A DNA stretch of 64,000 nt from SIG565 sp045540055 (lineage in GTDB: Bacteria > Bacillota > Clostridia > Oscillospirales > Acutalibacteraceae): assembly GCA_045540055.1 (NCBI GenBank), contig JAZQGO010000003.1:26156-90155 (forward strand), read 5' to 3'. Position numbers and translations under genes: made by a program. A model generated the notes under the pieces. It worked only from the letters and a program-made list of their open reading frames with translations, was not told where the DNA came from and ran no database searches. Below are positions 9,036 through 17,785 of this stretch, one piece after another (positions within the stretch are counted from its first letter, which is position 1; each line of letters opens with the position of its first letter).

Positions 9036-10106
9036 ATGACCCCTTACTTAATATTAGCTTCATTCCCTGTTGCTTTTTATGTGTTTTATAACACCTGCAG
9101 TAAAAAAGCGGTTAATATAAGTCAAGAACAAAAAAAGTATTTTTTGTTCTTTTGCGGAATCCTTCTATTTGCTTTGATTGCACTGAGAAGTAAATATCTT
9201 GGTAGTAGTGATTCAGCTAATTATTATAAGAACTGGGAAATAATAAGAGCTATTCCTGCAAACAGCATCAGAAGTTTTATTAAAAGCACGCCTATGGAAA
9301 CAGGATATGTTTTGACGGTGTGGGTTTTGTCGCATATTGCCGCACCTGCGCAATTCTTATTTGTTTTTTCGGGCCTTTTGTTCACAATTTCTTTATGTTG
9401 TTTCCTTTACAAAAATTGTGAAGACGTTATGCTTGGCTTTTTGATGTACGTAACCTTGGGCCTTTATTCGTTTATGGTTCAGGGGCTTAGACAAGCGATA
9501 GCAATGAGTATATGTCTGTTTGCGATCGAATTTGTTAAAAAGCGAAAATTCATTCCTTTTTTCCTTGTTGTTCTTCTTGCTTCAACATATCATAAATCAG
9601 CAATAGTTTTTGCGGTTATATATTTCTTATATGGAATAAAAATGGATTTTAAGGGCTACGCGTGCGCAATTTTAGGCTCAGCGGCGGCAATTGCTTTAGG
9701 TCCCGTTTGGGTAAGAATTGCGAATGAACAGTTCGATCGCGAATACGAGGGTATCGTTGAAGAGGGCGGCTTCGTTGCAACCGCAATTTATTTGATAATT
9801 TTATTTGTTGCCATAGTTTTTGGTCGAGAAAAGAAGGCCGACAAAAACTTCTCGTTTTTCTTTTATCTAACGATGCTCGGGTGTGTCACATATATAATGC
9901 GATATACCGATGTTATAGTTGCGGAAAGAATAAGTTATTATTTTGCTTTTGGACAAATTGTAATGTTACCATCTGTTATACAAAATTTAGCAAAAGTGGA
10001 GCGAGTAGCAATCAAAATTGTTGTAATTCTTTTATGTATATTTTTATTTATTTATAGATTACCGCCTACAGGATTATCACCTTATTATTTCTTTTGGCAG
10101 CTATAG
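9036..10106 (+). CDS. EpsG-like polysaccharide polymerase (Wzy analogue)
   Basis: 356 residues, almost entirely hydrophobic, with about ten membrane helices. The segment GLRQAIAMSICLFA followed by STYHKSAIVFAVIYFL is the hallmark of the EpsG family, which polymerises lipid-linked repeat units on the outer face of the membrane. It sits between glycosyltransferases and upstream of the flippase gene at 12360, which fits a Wzx/Wzy-type pathway. Sequence cannot tell which linkage it makes. Confidence 0.85.
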   Translation: MTPYLILASFPVAFYVFYNTCSKKAVNISQEQKKYFLFFCGILLFALIALRSKYLGSSDSANYYKNWEIIRAIPANSIRSFIKSTPMETGYVLTVWVLSHIAAPAQFLFVFSGLLFTISLCCFLYKNCEDVMLGFLMYVTLGLYSFMVQGLRQAIAMSICLFAIEFVKKRKFIPFFLVVLLASTYHKSAIVFAVIYFLYGIKMDFKGYACAILGSAAAIALGPVWVRIANEQFDREYEGIVEEGGFVATAIYLIILFVAIVFGREKKADKNFSFFFYLTMLGCVTYIMRYTDVIVAERISYYFAFGQIVMLPSVIQNLAKVERVAIKIVVILLCIFLFIYRLPPTGLSPYYFFWQL

Positions 10107-10127
10107 GCTTACTTGAAGGAGAAAAAT

Positions 10128-11381
10128 ATGAAAATTTTATGGATTGTTAATATGTTGTTGCCCGAAGCCGCAGAAAGACTTGCTGTTAAAACAGGAACCA
10201 GCGGAACATGGCTGATAAACACGTTAAAAAGCCTTTCAGAATCTAATGAGATAGAGATAGGTGTTGCTTGTGTTTGGGGAAACGAGTATCTGGATTTTAC
10301 AGTTAATAATGTGCGTTATTTCTGTATACCCGGTAATGGTAAGGCGATGTTGTTTTACAACCCTAAACTTATAAAATATTGGGATAAAATAGAGGAAAGC
10401 TTTTCTCCCGATATAGTTCACTATCACGGTACAGAATATTCGCACGGACTTTCATACTTAAGAAAATATAAGGATAAGAAAAAGGTGTTAACGATACAAG
10501 GCATCATAGAGAAGACGTCAAAAAATCATTTTGGCGGTCTTGCTCTATCTAAGGTTTTAAGCAATAGAACGTTTAAAGAGGTTATTCATCTTAATGGTAT
10601 GGCAGAAAGGAAAATACTTGCCCGAAATAATGTGAAATACGAAACCGAAATCATAAAAAATGTTCAATATGCAACAGGAAGAACTGATTGGGATAAATTT
10701 TATATGCAATCGGTCAATCCTGATATAAAATATTTCAGATGCTATTATGATTTGCGCAAGGAATTTTATGATGCACCCAAATGGGATATTAAAAAAATAC
10801 AACGTAATGTTATTTATGCCTCTACGTCGGCTTTGGTGCCAATGAAGGGCGGACATATAGTAATCGAAGCTTTGCGTCTTGTAAAACGCCAAATTCCTGA
10901 TGTTAAGGTTATTTTCTTAGCAAATAAGCAACAGGACGGAAGATTAATTCCAACTAGCGGTTATACAAAATATATCGCTAAACTTATAAAAAAATATGAG
11001 TTTGAAGAAAATGTTAAGTTTGTTTCCGGTCAGAGTGGTAATGGTATAATCGATATAATGACACATTCTCATATCACGATTGTGCCATCCGCAATAGAAA
11101 ACGCTTCGGCAACTTTGCGAGAGGCGTTGCATTTGGGCGCGCCTTGTATTGCATCGTTCCGTGGCGGTATGGTCCGCCTTATCGATGATGAAAAAAGCGG
11201 TTTCCTTTACGATTATCATGAATACGAATATCTTGCAGGAAGAATCGTTCAATTGTTGCGGGACGATAAACTTGCATGTGAGTTTTCTAAAAATGCAATA
11301 GAAAAATCATCTGAGTGGCATAATGTTGAACGCAATCAGCAAGCATATTTGAATATGTATAACGAAGTGTATAACAGTTAG
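10128..11381 (+). CDS. GT-4 family glycosyltransferase
   Basis: 417 residues starting MKILWIVNMLLPEAAERL with GT-B layout. FSPDIVHYHGTEYSHGLSYL and LTIQGIIEKTSK belong to the acceptor half; the C-terminal half has PMKGGHIVIEALRLVK and the EX7E donor motif ENASATLRE near residue 330, followed by HLGAPCIASFRGGM. AAGGAG at 10116-10121 supports ATG 10128 rather than TTG 10113. The substrate is unknown. Confidence 0.9.
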   Translation: MKILWIVNMLLPEAAERLAVKTGTSGTWLINTLKSLSESNEIEIGVACVWGNEYLDFTVNNVRYFCIPGNGKAMLFYNPKLIKYWDKIEESFSPDIVHYHGTEYSHGLSYLRKYKDKKKVLTIQGIIEKTSKNHFGGLALSKVLSNRTFKEVIHLNGMAERKILARNNVKYETEIIKNVQYATGRTDWDKFYMQSVNPDIKYFRCYYDLRKEFYDAPKWDIKKIQRNVIYASTSALVPMKGGHIVIEALRLVKRQIPDVKVIFLANKQQDGRLIPTSGYTKYIAKLIKKYEFEENVKFVSGQSGNGIIDIMTHSHITIVPSAIENASATLREALHLGAPCIASFRGGMVRLIDDEKSGFLYDYHEYEYLAGRIVQLLRDDKLACEFSKNAIEKSSEWHNVERNQQAYLNMYNEVYNS

Positions 11382-11399
11382 TTTGATAGGAGAGTAATA

Positions 11400-12356
11400 A
11401 TGTCTAACAAGGTGAAGGTTTCGATTTTTTGCTTGGCATATAACCACGAAAACTATATACGAAAAGCACTTGAGGGGTTTGTTATGCAAGAAACAAACTT
11501 TGCTTTTGAGGTGTTGATTAATGACGATTGTTCTACTGATCGCACCGCAAGTATAATAAGGGAGTATGAGGAAAAATATCCTTATATAATAAAACCTATT
11601 TATCAAGTGGAAAATCAGTATTCACAAGGTATAAGAATAATAAGAACACACTTGGTGCCAAGAGCAAAGGGTGAGTTTTTTGCGTGGTGCGAGGGTGACG
11701 ATTACTGGATAGATCCACACAAGCTACAAAAACAGGTGGATTTTTTAGAGAACAATAAAGAATATTCGGCCTGCGCACACTGCGTTAAGGTAAACAGCAT
11801 AATAACCAACAGCGAATTTATTAAACCCCTTCTTAACGAAGAAAGAGATTTTTCCGTAGCAGAGGTTCTTCGCTCTGCGGCACCGGTTACACACACAAGT
11901 TCATTTATGATACGGAGCGAATTGTATAAAAATATGCCGAATTGCTTCGTTGCAAAAGGATTCGGCGATCTGCAGTTCTGCTTATACGCGACAATAATTG
12001 GGAAGTTTAGAGTCTTCAAAGAAGTAATGTCGGTATATAATCAAGGTACGGTTGGTTCCTGGACAGACAGAATGTCGAAAGGGACTCAAGGCACGACATA
12101 CTCAAGGGAGCGATTGGCTTTGTTCCAAAGAGTAAACGAGTATTACGATTATAAGTATGATGAAGAATTTCAGTATGCGATAGAACGCGAAGAGTTTAAC
12201 ATATACTTGTTTTCTGGCAATAAAAAAATGATTAGGCTCCCTAAATACCGTAAGCATTTAAATGCGGTACGAAGGAGCAGACGCTTATCTTTTTTAAGTA
12301 AGCATTTTAGTTGGTGCTATAAGCTTGCTAAAAATCTTTATAGGGCGGTACGATAA
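11400..12356 (+). CDS. GT-2 family glycosyltransferase
   Basis: 318 residues with VSIFCLAYNHENYIRKALE, VLINDDCSTDRTASIIREY and FFAWCEGDDYWIDPHKLQKQ. The last two motifs define the GT-A nucleotide and metal site of a group of family 2 enzymes common in capsule loci. CAHC and THTSSFMIR occur in the acceptor region. GGAGAG lies before ATG 11400. It is the last glycosyltransferase before the flippase. Confidence 0.9.
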   Translation: MSNKVKVSIFCLAYNHENYIRKALEGFVMQETNFAFEVLINDDCSTDRTASIIREYEEKYPYIIKPIYQVENQYSQGIRIIRTHLVPRAKGEFFAWCEGDDYWIDPHKLQKQVDFLENNKEYSACAHCVKVNSIITNSEFIKPLLNEERDFSVAEVLRSAAPVTHTSSFMIRSELYKNMPNCFVAKGFGDLQFCLYATIIGKFRVFKEVMSVYNQGTVGSWTDRMSKGTQGTTYSRERLALFQRVNEYYDYKYDEEFQYAIEREEFNIYLFSGNKKMIRLPKYRKHLNAVRRSRRLSFLSKHFSWCYKLAKNLYRAVR

Positions 12357-12359
12357 GAA

Positions 12360-13802
12360 GTGACAAACAAAAGCGTTTTAAGCAACTTTTTTTGGAAATT
12401 TTTCCAAAGTTGCGGAACACAAGGGGTTACCTTTATAGTTTCAATAGTTTTAGCGAGAATTTTATCTCCGGAAGATTACGGAACAATTGCAATTGTAACC
12501 GTTTTTACAACATTGCTAAATGTGTTTGTAAACAGTGGATTTGGCACAGCGCTTATTCAAAAAAAGAATACTGATGATACGGATTTTTCAACTGTATTTT
12601 ATTTCAATATAGTGTTTAGTATTATTCTTTATGTGGGTATGTTTTTTGCTGCGCCTATAATATCAGGGTTTTATAAAAATCCGGAACTAACTCCAATAAT
12701 TAGGGCGTTGACACTTGTAATAGTGGTTTATGGCGTTAAAAACATTCAGCAGGCTTATGTTTCTAGAAATATGATGTTCAAAAAGTTTTTTTGGTCAGTA
12801 TTGGGCGGAACGATAAGCGGAGCTATTGTGGGCATATATATGGCATGGAGAGGATATGGCGTTTGGGCGATAGTGGGACAGCAGTTAACAAATACTACCG
12901 TCGATGCAATTATTCTTTGGCTTACAGTAAAATGGCGACCTAAGCTTTTGTTTTCATTTGAACGCTTGAAGGGGCTTTTTTCGTACGGATGGAAGCTGTT
13001 GGCGTCGTCTCTAATAGACACCTTGTATAACGATTTGCGAACACTAATAATAGGTAAGCTATATTCCTCAAACGATTTAGCGTTTTACAACAGAGGTAAA
13101 ACATTTCCCAATTTAATCGTAACAAATATAAATGCATCGATCGATAGTGTTTTATTGCCTGCAATGTCATCTGCACAGGATAGCAAGGAAACAGTTAAGG
13201 CGATGACAAGACGCGCCATCAAGCTCGCAACATATATTATGATGCCGCTAATGATCGGGTTAGCTGTCTGCGCAGAGCCGGTTGTGAGGATTGTTTTGAC
13301 AGATAAATGGTTACCCTGCGTACCGTTTATGCAAATTTTCTGTATAACGCTTGCTTTTTATCCAATACATACCGCGAATTTAAACGCAATTAAGGCAATG
13401 GGACGAAGTGATCTGTTTTTAAAACTTGAAATAATTAAAAAGGTCATAGGATTGGCGTTTTTACTATCTACTATGTGGATAAGCCCTCTTGCAATGGCGG
13501 CATCTTTGCTGGTTTCTAACGTAATAAGTCAGATAATTAACTCGTGGCCTAACAAAAAACTATTGGGTTATAGTTATTTAGAGCAACTCAAGGATATTGT
13601 CCCCAATATTGTGCTAACAATAATAATGGGTGTTGTTGTTTATTGTGTTAGCCTTTTAAGGCTTGGCAATATATTAACCTTAATTATTCAAGTGCCCTTA
13701 GGCGCAATAATTTATATTTTAGGTTCAAAATTGTTTAAGTTAGATAGTTTTGAATATTTATTAAGCACATTAAAAAACTTCAAATCTAAGAACAGAGGAT
13801 AA
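12360..13802 (+). CDS. Wzx-like polysaccharide flippase (MOP superfamily)
   Basis: 480 residues with 12-14 membrane helices. The N-terminus SNFFWKFFQSCGTQGVTFIVSIVLARIL followed by SPEDYGTIAIVTVF is typical of RfbX/WzxC proteins, and FGTALIQKK, ARNMMF-like YVSRNMMFKKFFW and FYNRGKTFPN recur in this family. It should move undecaprenyl-linked repeat units across the membrane for the EpsG-like polymerase encoded at 9036. The start is GTG 12360 with AAG-rich sequence before it. It is separated by 2 bp from the ATP-grasp gene that follows. Confidence 0.9.
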   Translation: MTNKSVLSNFFWKFFQSCGTQGVTFIVSIVLARILSPEDYGTIAIVTVFTTLLNVFVNSGFGTALIQKKNTDDTDFSTVFYFNIVFSIILYVGMFFAAPIISGFYKNPELTPIIRALTLVIVVYGVKNIQQAYVSRNMMFKKFFWSVLGGTISGAIVGIYMAWRGYGVWAIVGQQLTNTTVDAIILWLTVKWRPKLLFSFERLKGLFSYGWKLLASSLIDTLYNDLRTLIIGKLYSSNDLAFYNRGKTFPNLIVTNINASIDSVLLPAMSSAQDSKETVKAMTRRAIKLATYIMMPLMIGLAVCAEPVVRIVLTDKWLPCVPFMQIFCITLAFYPIHTANLNAIKAMGRSDLFLKLEIIKKVIGLAFLLSTMWISPLAMAASLLVSNVISQIINSWPNKKLLGYSYLEQLKDIVPNIVLTIIMGVVVYCVSLLRLGNILTLIIQVPLGAIIYILGSKLFKLDSFEYLLSTLKNFKSKNRG

Positions 13803-13804
13803 CC

Positions 13805-15004
13805 ATGAAAAAACTTTTATTACTTGGCGGCTCGGCACAGCAAATAATTGCTATTGAAACTGCAAAAAGATTAGGATATTATACGGTGTTGTGCGATTTT
13901 TTATCCGATAATCCGGGGCAGAATTTTGCAGATAAATTTTATCTTGTGAGCACTACTGATAAGCAGGCGGTGTTAGAGGTGGCGCAAAAAGAGAAAGTAA
14001 GCGGAGTTTTAGCTTACGCTTCCGACCCTGCTGCGCCTACAGCTGCATATGTTGCGGAAAAAATGGGATTGCCGACAAATCCATATAAATCGGTTGATAT
14101 CCTTTGCAATAAAGATAAATTTCGAGAGTTTTTAAGTGAAAATGGATTTAATACACCTTTGGCACGTGGATATTGCTCGGTCGAAGAAGCAAAGCAGGAC
14201 ATCAAAAGATTTAAATTGCCTGTGATTATAAAACCAGTAGATTCTTCGGGCAGCAAGGGCGTCGGCAAGGTAGAGCATATAGAAGAATTACATGAAAAAT
14301 TAGAATATGCCATGTTGCATTCTCGAAGCGGAAAGATAATAATCGAAGAATATGTCGAAAAGTTTGGTTATCAGATAGCAGGTGACGGACTGTCTGTTGA
14401 TGGAAAGCTAGTTTTTCGTTGTTTTGCAAACGATCATTTTAATTCTAAATGCGTTAATCCGTTTGTGCCGATAGCTGCAAGCTTTCCGTATAATATGCCA
14501 GCAGATGTTCATCAAAAAATTCACGATGAGATTCAAAGACTTTTGTCGTTGTTGGATATGAAAACATGCACATATAATTTTGATATAAGAATTGACGAAG
14601 ATTATAATGTGTTCCTTATGGAAATCGCTCCGCGTGACGGTGGCAATTACATTCCTCAGATAATTAAGTACGCAACAGGAATAGATTTAGTAGAATGTTC
14701 TATTAAAGCTGCCGTTGGTGAAGAAATAAGAGATATAAAACATAGGTTGCCGGAGGGCTTTTGGTCTTATTTTGCTGTACATAGCCTTAAGGACGGGACA
14801 CTTAAAAACATACAAATAAGAGACGATATTGCATTAAATAATATAGTTGAAAACCACATTATTAAGAAACCCGGCGACGAGATAAAGGCGTTCACCGGCG
14901 CAAATACTACATTGGGAATTTTGATTATGAAATTCTGCAGCATGGAAGAAATGCTTTATATGATGGATAATTCAGAAGACTGGATTAAAGTTTTGTTGGA
15001 TTAA
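13805..15004 (+). CDS. ATP-grasp ligase (carboxylate-amine ligase type)
   Basis: 399 residues. An N-terminal Rossmann-like pre-ATP-grasp domain starts KKLLLLGGSAQQIIAIETAKRLGY; the ATP-grasp domain has NKDKFREFLSENGF, the ATP-lysine strand LPVIIKPVDSSGSKGVGK near residue 140-155, the linker strand IIIEEYV, and the metal-binding end VFLMEIAPRDGGNY near residue 275. This class activates a carboxylate as acyl phosphate and joins it to an amine. Neighbours are a PLP enzyme, a GNAT, a second ATP-grasp and an aminosugar aminotransferase, so I infer that it attaches an amino acid or other acid to a surface sugar; the substrate is not known. Confidence 0.85.
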   Translation: MKKLLLLGGSAQQIIAIETAKRLGYYTVLCDFLSDNPGQNFADKFYLVSTTDKQAVLEVAQKEKVSGVLAYASDPAAPTAAYVAEKMGLPTNPYKSVDILCNKDKFREFLSENGFNTPLARGYCSVEEAKQDIKRFKLPVIIKPVDSSGSKGVGKVEHIEELHEKLEYAMLHSRSGKIIIEEYVEKFGYQIAGDGLSVDGKLVFRCFANDHFNSKCVNPFVPIAASFPYNMPADVHQKIHDEIQRLLSLLDMKTCTYNFDIRIDEDYNVFLMEIAPRDGGNYIPQIIKYATGIDLVECSIKAAVGEEIRDIKHRLPEGFWSYFAVHSLKDGTLKNIQIRDDIALNNIVENHIIKKPGDEIKAFTGANTTLGILIMKFCSMEEMLYMMDNSEDWIKVLLD

Positions 15005-15028
15005 TTGCTTTTAAAGGAGAAAGCAGCT

Positions 15029-15979
15029 ATGAAAGAGGAAATGGGCGGCTATTTCGAGTTCGAAAAACTTAAGGGTGACGAATATCACAAAAATTTGATT
15101 TCGCTTAATTGCGGAAGAAATGCACTTGACTATTTGTTCAGGGCAAGAAAAATAAAAAAGGTGTTTTTACCCGCATTTCTTTGTGATTCGGTCAAATCAA
15201 TGTGTAAAAAAAACGGATATATTTATAAAATATATCACATTGATGAGAATTTCTGCCCGATATTCGAAGAAAGTTTAGGCGTTGATGAATATATTTATAT
15301 AGTTAATTTTTACGGACTTTTTTGTCAAAAAGATATAGTGGCTTTTAGGAAAAAGTATAAAAATATTATTTGGGATAATACCCATGCGTTTTATCAGTCC
15401 GCGGTAGAAGATGTAGATACAATATATTCATGCCGAAAATTTTTCGGCGTGCCGGACGGGGCATATTTAGCAACAACCGTAACTATTGATGAAAGGTTGG
15501 AAAAAGACGTTTCATCTGACAAATTTAAACATTTGTTGGGCAGATTCGAGGGCAAAGCAAGTGACTTTTATGCTGATTTTAAGGCTAATGATGAGGGGTT
15601 TAAAAAGGCACCACTGAAATTGATGTCAGACCTGACACACAATCTGTTGGGGGCCATAGATTATGAAGCTGTTGCTCAAAAACGTAAAAATAATTTTAAA
15701 ATTTTAAATGACGCATTCAAAGATATAAATAGAATAAATGTTGAAAATGTAGATGTTCCTTACGCTTATCCGATATATATAAAAAACGGCATGAAAATTA
15801 AGAAAAAATTGGCAGAAAGAAGCATATTTGTTGCAACACTTTGGCCTAATGTTTTAAAATATGGTAGTGATTTAGAAAAAGATTTTGCTGAAAATATATT
15901 GCCGTTGCCAATTGACCAAAGATACGGTATTGAAGAAATGGAACATTTAATCCAAGAGGTGAAAAGATGTATAAATTAA
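15029..15979 (+). CDS. Divergent PLP-dependent aminotransferase-like protein (DegT-related)
   Basis: 316 residues related to the DegT/DnrJ/EryC1 aminotransferase fold but clearly diverged. SLNCGRNALDYLFRARKIKKVFLP matches the N-terminal cofactor region, IIWDNTHAFYQ supplies an Asp expected to pair with the pyridine nitrogen, and SCRKFFGVPDGAYLAT contains Lys137 where DegT enzymes carry the Schiff-base lysine. It is about 50 residues shorter than usual. AAGGAG at 15014-15019 selects ATG 15029. It overlaps the GNAT gene by 13 bp. The reaction is unknown; it may act on a substrate shared with the flanking ATP-grasp enzymes. Confidence 0.7.
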   Translation: MKEEMGGYFEFEKLKGDEYHKNLISLNCGRNALDYLFRARKIKKVFLPAFLCDSVKSMCKKNGYIYKIYHIDENFCPIFEESLGVDEYIYIVNFYGLFCQKDIVAFRKKYKNIIWDNTHAFYQSAVEDVDTIYSCRKFFGVPDGAYLATTVTIDERLEKDVSSDKFKHLLGRFEGKASDFYADFKANDEGFKKAPLKLMSDLTHNLLGAIDYEAVAQKRKNNFKILNDAFKDINRINVENVDVPYAYPIYIKNGMKIKKKLAERSIFVATLWPNVLKYGSDLEKDFAENILPLPIDQRYGIEEMEHLIQEVKRCIN

Positions 15980-16488
15980 GAGAATTAGAAAGAGAAGACT
16001 TAAAAAAAATAAACAAATGGAGAAATGATCCCGATTTAATTTCTTGCCTCGGTGCACCATATCGCTTTATAAACGAAGATGTTGATAGCGAATGGTATGA
16101 TAAATATTTAAATACGCGCGGTAATTGTGTAAGATGCGCGATTGTAGAAGAAGATAAAGAAAGCGAGGTTTTAGGGCTTATAAGCCTTGTTGATATTAAT
16201 TATATAAACCGTAGCGGAGAACTTCATATTATGATCGGCGGTTCTCAAAATCGTGGTAAAGGTATAGGAACCTTTGCGGTAAAAGCTATGCTTGACCACG
16301 CATTCGACAATTTAAATTTAAGAAGAATTGAACTAGGCGTGTTGGAGACGAATTTACCTGCCATAAAATTATATGAAAAAACAGGTTTTGCAAAAGAAGG
16401 CATAAAAAGGAGTTCTAATTACAAAAATGGTCGGTATGTTAGCATGATAATGATGGCTGTTTTAAAAGAAGAATATTGTAAGGGGTAA
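15967..16488 (+). CDS. GNAT N-acetyltransferase (RimJ/RimL-like)
   Basis: 173 residues forming a complete GNAT domain: LREDLKK-like start (LRELEREDLKKINKWRNDPD), LGLISLVDINYINRSGELHIMI, the acetyl-CoA-binding motif A in NRGKGIGTFAVKAML, and LGVLETNLPAIKLYEKTGF. RimJ/RimL-type members acetylate amino groups; in glycan loci close relatives N-acetylate amino sugars such as 4-amino-4,6-dideoxyhexoses. That fits the aminotransferase at 19078 but is inference. AGGTG precedes ATG 15967, which lies inside the previous gene. Confidence 0.85.
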   Translation: MYKLRELEREDLKKINKWRNDPDLISCLGAPYRFINEDVDSEWYDKYLNTRGNCVRCAIVEEDKESEVLGLISLVDINYINRSGELHIMIGGSQNRGKGIGTFAVKAMLDHAFDNLNLRRIELGVLETNLPAIKLYEKTGFAKEGIKRSSNYKNGRYVSMIMMAVLKEEYCKG

Positions 16489-16494
16489 AAAAGA

Positions 16495-17772
16495 ATGACA
16501 GATTTAAAAGGCAAACGATTACTTATTTTAGAAGGTACGCCTCTAACTAAAATGATAATTGACAAAGCTCATGAGATGGGAATATATGTAGTAATTGCAA
16601 ATTGGTATTCAGTTGAAGATGCTCCGGCAAAGGCATATGCGGACAAGGCTTACACGGTTAATATTTTTGATATCCCCGCAATGCTAGGGATAATCAAAAG
16701 TGAGAAAATAGATGGATTATTCACCGCTTTCACCGATTCCCATCTGCACATTTATCTTGAGTTATGTAAAGCATCTGGATTGCCATGCTTTACCGCAGAC
16801 GGTCTGGTAGATACAATGGTAGATAAACATTTATTTAAAACAAATTGTCGTAATGCCGGTTTACCCATTATAGACGAATACGACGCTGAAAGGATTATTA
16901 ATGACAAAGAATATGCGTCAAGCATTGAGTATCCAATAATTATTAAGCCGGTAGATAACAGCGGTGCACGTGGAATTTCCATATGCAATAGCAAAGATAA
17001 TTTAATAAAGGCAATTGAACGAGGACTTTCTTTTTCAAAAAGCAAAAAGGTTATCGTAGAAAAATATTTGCGAGGTACATATTGTCTTGCTGATTTTATG
17101 ATTCAAAAGGGCAAGGCTTATTTCTGCGCATCAAGTGATAAACCGGCAAACGATGATGACAAGGAAAATGTGAATTTACCGGGTGCATATATTTATCCTT
17201 CAAAGTACAACGATCTAATTAAGGAAACACTGTTGGCTGGAGTACAAGAGTTCGTTAAAAATATAGGATATAACGACGGCTTGTTGTGTTTTGAACTAAT
17301 AAACTGCAATGGTAAAATTTATATAATAGAAGCCCAGTTTAGATTTGGTGCAAAATTTCAAGAAGTATATTTAAAAAAAGAGTACGGTCTCGATCAGCTG
17401 GAAATGTTGATAAGATTCGCAATAACAGGTGAATTTGCTGGTTATGATTTAACCAGCCTGAATGAAAAGAGATTTAAAAATAGTTATGTTTTAATGAATA
17501 TTTTGTTGGCGCGAGGTACAGTGGGGAAAATACAAGAAGCCTCAGAAGTAATTAAATTCCCCAATGTTGACATATATGTTCCGATGAAGAAAATAGGCGA
17601 TGTGATAGAACCAGATGGTTCGATGATACAACGTTTCGGTAAGGTTTCGTTGGCTGCGCCGACGAGAAGCGAACTGCTAAAAGCGATGAGATATTTTCAG
17701 TCTAACATAGATATTCTTGATACCGAAGGGAAAAGAATGGTTATCCCGAGCATAGACGAGAAATTTAATTAA
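16495..17772 (+). CDS. ATP-grasp ligase, second copy
   Basis: 425 residues, a distant relative of the protein at 13805. It starts GKRLLILEGTPLTKMIIDKAHEMG and has VDKHLFKTNCRNAGLPIIDEY, the ATP-lysine strand YPIIIKPVDNSGARGIS near residue 150-165, and IYIIEAQFRFGAKFQEVY at the metal site, where the usual Glu-x-Asn pattern reads EAQFRFG. The Gln/Phe variation suggests a different substrate from the first copy. Starting 6 bp after the GNAT gene and followed 13 bp later by a permease, it is part of the same transcript. Confidence 0.83.
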   Translation: MTDLKGKRLLILEGTPLTKMIIDKAHEMGIYVVIANWYSVEDAPAKAYADKAYTVNIFDIPAMLGIIKSEKIDGLFTAFTDSHLHIYLELCKASGLPCFTADGLVDTMVDKHLFKTNCRNAGLPIIDEYDAERIINDKEYASSIEYPIIIKPVDNSGARGISICNSKDNLIKAIERGLSFSKSKKVIVEKYLRGTYCLADFMIQKGKAYFCASSDKPANDDDKENVNLPGAYIYPSKYNDLIKETLLAGVQEFVKNIGYNDGLLCFELINCNGKIYIIEAQFRFGAKFQEVYLKKEYGLDQLEMLIRFAITGEFAGYDLTSLNEKRFKNSYVLMNILLARGTVGKIQEASEVIKFPNVDIYVPMKKIGDVIEPDGSMIQRFGKVSLAAPTRSELLKAMRYFQSNIDILDTEGKRMVIPSIDEKFN

Positions 17773-17785
17773 TAAGGAGAAAAAC